Below are positions 21,201 to 24,901 of a stretch of DNA of 24,901 bases, piece by piece. The position numbers and the translations under genes were made by a program. The stretch's first letter is position 1; each line of letters starts with the position of its first letter. The DNA comes from Ophiocordyceps camponoti-saundersi (nom. inval.) (lineage: Eukaryota > Ascomycota > Sordariomycetes > Hypocreales > Ophiocordycipitaceae). The stretch lies in assembly GCA_003339415.1 (NCBI GenBank), contig PDHQ01000425.1:1-24901 (forward strand), in the 5' to 3' direction. The notes under the pieces are model-generated. The model was not told where the DNA came from. It saw nothing but the letters and a program-made list of their open reading frames with translations, and did not search any database.

Positions 21201-23952
21201 ATCAGGCAAAGTAGCGACTGTCATGGTCGACGCGGGTTTCCTCATGCCAAGGCAACTTAAGTTTTGACGAGGCTCGTCCCTCAGACTGGTTTTTGTCAGG
21301 GAAATCTGGCGCGGTACAATCGTATCATCTCGAAGGACGTTCGAAGACATACGAGACGTTAGGAGTTGCCCAGCATCCGCAAACGACATTGTTGATAGTG
21401 TCCAGGGTTCAGGTATTAGTGGACAAGCTGTGCTTTCAAGTTGCCTTCCGTCCGTATGCGGTGTGTCTTTCGATTTTTTGATTTCAGCGAGCTGCCTCTT
21501 GGTCCGATGACGGCGCCTGCCGGCCCGGGAGACATTGGGGGGAGGAGAATCCTGCCCTTCAGATAACCTGGGAGTTATATCATCTGAAGAGCTAGTTGCA
21601 GCCCGAGTATTGGAGGGTTTCGCCTGTTTCGCAGTCCAGCTCGTGCGTTGAGCCGAGGGGCTGTAGGACGGATTGCAAATAGTCTTTGATTTCTCGAGGT
21701 GATACTTGAGGCCGACATCGTTCTTCCAACTTCCTCCGCATTTGTCGCATGTCCATGGTCGCTGAGCTGGCGCGGCAGCTACCTGGGCACCGGAAGGTGG
21801 CCGTCCCTTGCCGCGACCGCGCCCGCGTCCTCGTCCTCGTCCTCCTCGCCCTCGCCCTCGCCCGCGCCCGCGCCCAGTTACGTTGCCACGTCGGGCAGCG
21901 GAGGCGTCCGAAAGAGAAATTCGATCTGTCTCCGAGTCTGGTTGTGCCTCCCCATCGTTGCTTCCCACCGACTGATCCGTGGCTTTGACAGTCACTTCAA
22001 CCGCAAAGGACTGGGGGGTGTCTTGCTCAGGCACATGCTCATTGATTCTTGAACTGAGCCTAGCGTCTGGTTGAGGCGTCGCTGTTTCAAGTGGACTCCG
22101 TTCCTCCTGCAATCCTGACCTTTCTACCGACTCTTGAACATGAAGCTTATCTGACGCTGTTTCAAAGGAACCCGACGAGAACCGCTCATGCAGCGGCCGT
22201 GATGCTTGTTTCTTCGCCTGCCGAACCCAAATTCTCCTTTTCCTCTTGTCGCGTGACTCGCGAAGACATATTGCTGTTGGGGTCGAAGGAGTCAGAGCGG
22301 ACAAAGCTGCAGCGGGCAGAGAACCGTAAAAGCCAGACGCCGAAGCTGGTTGTTCCACGCCGTCCGATTCCCCGATAAGACTGCGCGGTGTATCTGCCGA
22401 TTGAACAGAGGCTGGCTCGATTTTGAAGAGGTATGATTTTGTTTTCCCCGTTCGGTAATGCTCACTTCGCATCTGTAAGTGCCGCAAGTGAGTTGGCTGT
22501 AAATCTGGCGTTGACAAAGACCGGGTCAGGGAGGAAATGAAACGGTTGAATGTAGCACCCAGCGTCAATGCGTAGATGTTCAAATTCAATAACCCGTCTT
22601 CTCCAAGTGACTCAACCAGCCTGGTGATGGTGTATGGAAGAGGCTTATCCAGTGTCCAGGGTGGACACAGGCTCAGGCGAGCTAAGTTGGCTCTCCGCAT
22701 GTTGTAATGATCTCCCTCGTTCAGTCTGTCGCCCGCGGCTTGCTCGCCGGCTCCAGTCGATTTGCCCGAGCGTTTCCCGGTAGCCAAGTATATCGACCAG
22801 TCTTCCTGGTTCATCTGTCGACAAAACTTGACGCAGTCCTTGAAAATTTGATTGTCCAACTTTGCAGCAACAAATTGGATCACGCCTCGCGAGTTCATGT
22901 ATCTGCAGGTCCTAGACACAGTTTTCATCTGCCAGTGCATTCCAAGGACTCCCAGTTTTATCTTCAGATCTCTGATGCGTATGACTTCCCATGCTTTAAT
23001 AATGGCCAATGTAGCGGTGGCCAAAGCTCTGTAGTCGATATTCATGTCCTGGTTGATCCAACGATCACGACCCTGAACCGGATCTAGATTCTCAGCCAGC
23101 AGATGAAGGGGCAGCTTCAGCTCTGTTTCAGGTACTTCGGTGGAATCGCATTCGTTAGGTGAGGGAGGTGCAAAGGCCCTTAACCACATTTTGCTCGTTT
23201 TTGTGCCTCTGACAAGAGTTGTTCTTTTACAGATATAGCCTTTCTTGACCAAGCAGTCTGTACGCTTGGGAACAGAACGCTTATCCTGATCTACGAGACG
23301 ACCCAAGTCTCCTTGTAAGATGCCATGTGATTTGCTGCTAGCAATGCCGAGAAGCAAGAGCCATTCGGAACGAGGAACGCGCTTGGAGTCCACGGCATGA
23401 CCGGTGACGACCTCCCACATGGTAGCTTCTGAGGAAAATATTCTGATTGTATCATTCAGATCGAGAGTGGCGTTTTTTGCAGCGTTTCCTTGCGTTCTTT
23501 GAACCGTCTTTCCATGGTCCCCTTTTCTTCCCGCGGGATGACTTCGTTCCCCGGAACGAGCATGTGGTAAAGCGAGTAGCTCTGTCAAAGAAAGGTGATT
23601 GTACTCTCTGCAGTAGCCAACTGAAATATCACTTCGCTCGACCAGCCACGACCAAACAATCGAGGCCGCCCGATCAGGCAACGAATCTGTGGCATTTTGC
23701 GACGAGCCCTGAGGGACTACGGAGTCACGGATCGCCTCAAGAATTTCGCATACAGAACAGCCTGTCGCGCTTCGTCAGTTATAGTGTACAGAAGTATTAT
23801 CACCTCGCTTCGAGAAGATATAATCGAGAGGCCGATTCTGCGTAGGTTTCTGTGAGATCGTCACTCGAAGGCAGACAAGGCTTACCATTTTCCCCGGCGC
23901 ATGAGATGAGCGTTACTAGGTAGGCAAGAAGTCCGTCGATTTCCCTCGTCAT
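18234..23952 (-). CDS. TFC3: TFIIIC B-block-binding subunit (Tfc3-like)
   Basis: Two exons, complement join 18234-23761 and 23886-23952, encode 1864 residues. The start at 23952 gives MTREIDGLLAYLVTLISCAG, the N terminus expected for fungal Tfc3. The 124-bp intron (GTAAGC donor, AACTGAC branch, ACAG acceptor) then joins to GCSVCEILEAIRD. Residues about 150-205 (LLLLGIASS, ILQGDLGRLVDQDKRSVPKRTD, KGYICKR) form the winged-helix B-block domain. This domain contacts the internal promoter of tRNA genes. A Gly-Arg tract lies near 648-675, followed by a zinc-finger-like CDKCGGSWKNDVGLKYH segment with a later Cys (about 691-720). The rest is long and partly charged; a conserved C terminus includes EWWWLVV. 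TFIIIC binds A and B boxes and recruits TFIIIB for RNA polymerase III. The protein is nuclear. Confidence 0.92.
23762..23885 (-). other. Intron 1 of the TFIIIC subunit gene
   Basis: On the minus strand the intron runs from GTAAGC (donor at 23885) to ACAG (acceptor ending 23762), with AACTGAC about 18 nt before the end. It contains in-frame stops. Splicing links a 67-nt first exon to the long second exon in phase. Confidence 0.88.
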
Positions 23953-24180
23953 GGCGTTGCAGTTGAATTTGCGTCGCAGAAGACGTAGAAAGTTTCAGTC
24001 GTCATGGTGGTGAGCTTGAGAAAAGAGAGTCGTCTCGAAGGCGAGCGAATACGGTACAAACACGAGTGACTAGTGCAGTTGAGGGAAGAAGAGGGGGCTC
24101 AGCTGGTGAAGGTGGGAGGCTTAGTCACATGACATACCTAGGTATGTACTCCGTACCTACATCTATCCGTTTAGCCCTTT
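23953..24180 (-). promoter_or_regulatory. Promoter region of the TFIIIC subunit gene
   Basis: GTCACATGAC at 24124-24133 fits the RTCACRTG E-box and is the inverted form of the 10-mer at 16679-16688. A 16-bp perfect palindrome, ACATACCTAGGTATGT, lies at 24132-24147. GTACCTACATCTATCC near 24153 resembles the direct repeat upstream of zrg17. An ORF readable across 24066-24272 on the + strand has no coding character. Confidence 0.5.
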
Positions 24181-24240
24181 TTAAAGAGCATCCATCTTTT
24201 CTTGTAGCCTGTAGGGCATCCAAATTCGTCGGAATTTTTT
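24181..24240 (-). repeat. Right inverted repeat, inner half
   Basis: This is the reverse complement of 13681-13742. The 24-bp block 24215-24238 is perfect, and the remainder is clearly alignable (GGATGCTCTTTAA against GGATGCTTTTTAA). It is separated from the outer half by about 432 bp that the left copy lacks. Confidence 0.82.
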
Positions 24241-24304
24241 TCGCCGGGCCCGGCAGAGACGTATCGAAGTAGCCTTCAAGTAGTCGTTACAGCAAATCTA
24301 CCTA

Positions 24305-24581
24305 GGTAGGAGCACCACCGCCGCCCTACCCCAGCGCGTCTTAACCTACCTTTTAAAGCTATCGCCAGTTTTTCCGAGGGCAGCGACGGCAGTAGTAATC
24401 GTGATGGCAGCGGCAGCGGCAGCGACACCGGCACCGGCAGCCGTGACGCCGAGGGTAGCGACGGCAGTAACGATCGTGACGGCAGCGGCGAGGGCGGCGG
24501 CAGAGAAAGTGACGATAGCTTTTAAAAACAGGTATATGTACGTTAAGACGCGCTAGGGTAGGGCGGCGGTGGTGCGCCCAC
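24305..24581. mobile_element. MITE-like element with terminal inverted repeats
   Basis: The left arm, 24312-24345, and the right arm, 24575-24542 reversed, match over 34 bp with one mismatch (GCACCACCGCCGCCCTACCC start). A second arm segment, AAAGCTATCG, is shared further in (left near 24355, right near 24513-24523). TA lies just outside both proposed ends (24303-24304 and 24582-24583), compatible with a Tc1/mariner-type target duplication, but TA is common and the outer few bases match poorly. The interior is GC-rich and has no ORF with coding character. A non-autonomous DNA element is the best reading. Confidence 0.7.
24376..24489. repeat. 75-bp tandem duplication inside the MITE-like element
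   Basis: A segment of about 39 bp beginning GAGGGCAGCGACGGCAG at 24376 recurs at 24451 as GAGGGTAGCGACGGCAG. Differences are few and mainly C/T. The intervening DNA is built from GGCAGC and GGCACC triplet-like steps. Confidence 0.75.
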
Positions 24582-24672
24582 TAAAATTCGCTATACCGAT
24601 GATGGCAGGCACAGGTCATATGACCTGTCTTAGTCACACAGAAGTGACACTCATATCTTACATAGATGTAGG

Positions 24673-24767
24673 AGTATTCATATTTGCCACGGCACCTATT
24701 CCTATTAGACACGATATTCTAAAATTAGCGGTACGTACCTAATAATAAAGATAATTTTTTTTGCCCG
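24673..24767 (-). repeat. Right inverted repeat, outer half
   Basis: This is the reverse complement of 13586-13679. The 47-bp block 24673-24719 is perfect. The outer part (GGTACGTACC at 24730-24739, then an A/T-rich run and GCCCG) aligns with gaps, and the left copy shows more divergence. Only its outer boundary is uncertain. Confidence 0.87.
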
Positions 24768-24901
24768 GTACAAAGTCGTAGGACGCCTAAAGTTACTCGT
24801 AATCTATAGGTATCTATCTTTTCTGCCTACCTCTACCTACTTTTACGTTTCTATGCCTAACTAAGCCTACCTATACCTTCTATACCTACCTCTGCTTACC
24901 T
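24768..24901. other. Pyrimidine-rich CTACCTA-type low-complexity DNA
   Basis: From about 24810 the sequence is a loose string of CTACCTA, CTATACC and TGCCTACC steps running to the window edge. This may be the start of another repeat block. No gene is seen. Confidence 0.5.

Larger units (their letters stand above)
24241..24672. other. 432-bp segment splitting the right inverted repeat
   Basis: This DNA has no counterpart at the left copy's junction (13679-13685). It begins next to a 12-bp palindrome, GCCGGGCCCGGC (24243-24254), and contains the MITE-like element. It also holds an 18-bp palindrome, ACAGGTCATATGACCTGT (24611-24628), and GTCAC...GTGAC flanking six bases near 24632-24648. It could be one or more insertions in the right copy, or DNA lost from the left copy. 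Confidence 0.7.

Noticed and set aside
24066..24272. 68-codon + strand ORF upstream of the TFIIIC gene
   Set aside because: It runs through the promoter, a palindrome and the inner inverted repeat; its residues look random and match no family.
13586..24767. The island as a Starship or Helitron mobile element
   Set aside because: No DUF3435 tyrosine recombinase, Rep-helicase or CTRR end is present, and the genes are housekeeping-type. The inverted repeat alone does not establish this.

Overview
This is nuclear DNA of a filamentous ascomycete (Pezizomycotina, probably a sordariomycete). It has short spliceosomal introns with GTRNGY donors and CTRAC branch sites, a tail-anchored UBE2J1-type E2, and a very large TFIIIC subunit. 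More than half of the window is extremely AT-rich DNA in which CpA and TpG are almost absent while CpG persists. That is the signature of saturating repeat-induced point mutation (RIP).

Layout. (1) Positions 1-13585 form an AT-rich, gene-free block. It holds a RIP-destroyed Ty3/gypsy pol relic (about 1140-5040, + strand: protease, reverse transcriptase, RNase H and integrase traces). It also holds a short LTR element (7336-9111) with 210-bp LTRs, a polypurine tract and a possible TATAT target duplication, a hairpin-rich island (579-770), and two adjacent minisatellites (11692-12465, period about 28 bp; 12605-13444, period about 15-18 bp). (2) Positions 13743-24180 form a gene island of ordinary composition with four intact genes. 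They are a Zrg17-like zinc-transporter subunit (+), a conserved fungal protein with two C-terminal membrane spans (-), a UBE2J1/Ubc6-type ER ubiquitin-conjugating enzyme (+), and the B-block-binding subunit of TFIIIC (-). The first two converge, the middle two diverge from a 183-bp shared promoter, and the last two converge. (3) Positions 24181-24901 form a repeat-rich edge with a MITE-like element.

The least ordinary feature is an inverted repeat enclosing the gene island. The left copy is 13586-13742. The right copy is 24673-24767 plus 24181-24240, split by about 432 bp of extra DNA that contains the MITE-like element. The two copies share a perfect 47-bp block and a perfect 24-bp block. 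The enclosed unit is 10.4-11.2 kb, and the left copy sits where the RIP-mutated DNA ends.

The four genes are not a pathway cluster. Two of them (zinc loading of the early secretory pathway, and ER-associated ubiquitination) act at the ER, the two-span protein may be a membrane protein there or elsewhere, and the TFIIIC subunit acts in RNA polymerase III transcription. All three promoter regions carry an RTCACRTG (Cbf1-type E-box) motif, which could mean shared regulation but is not proof of it. No RNA gene, CRISPR array or bacterial-type operon was found.
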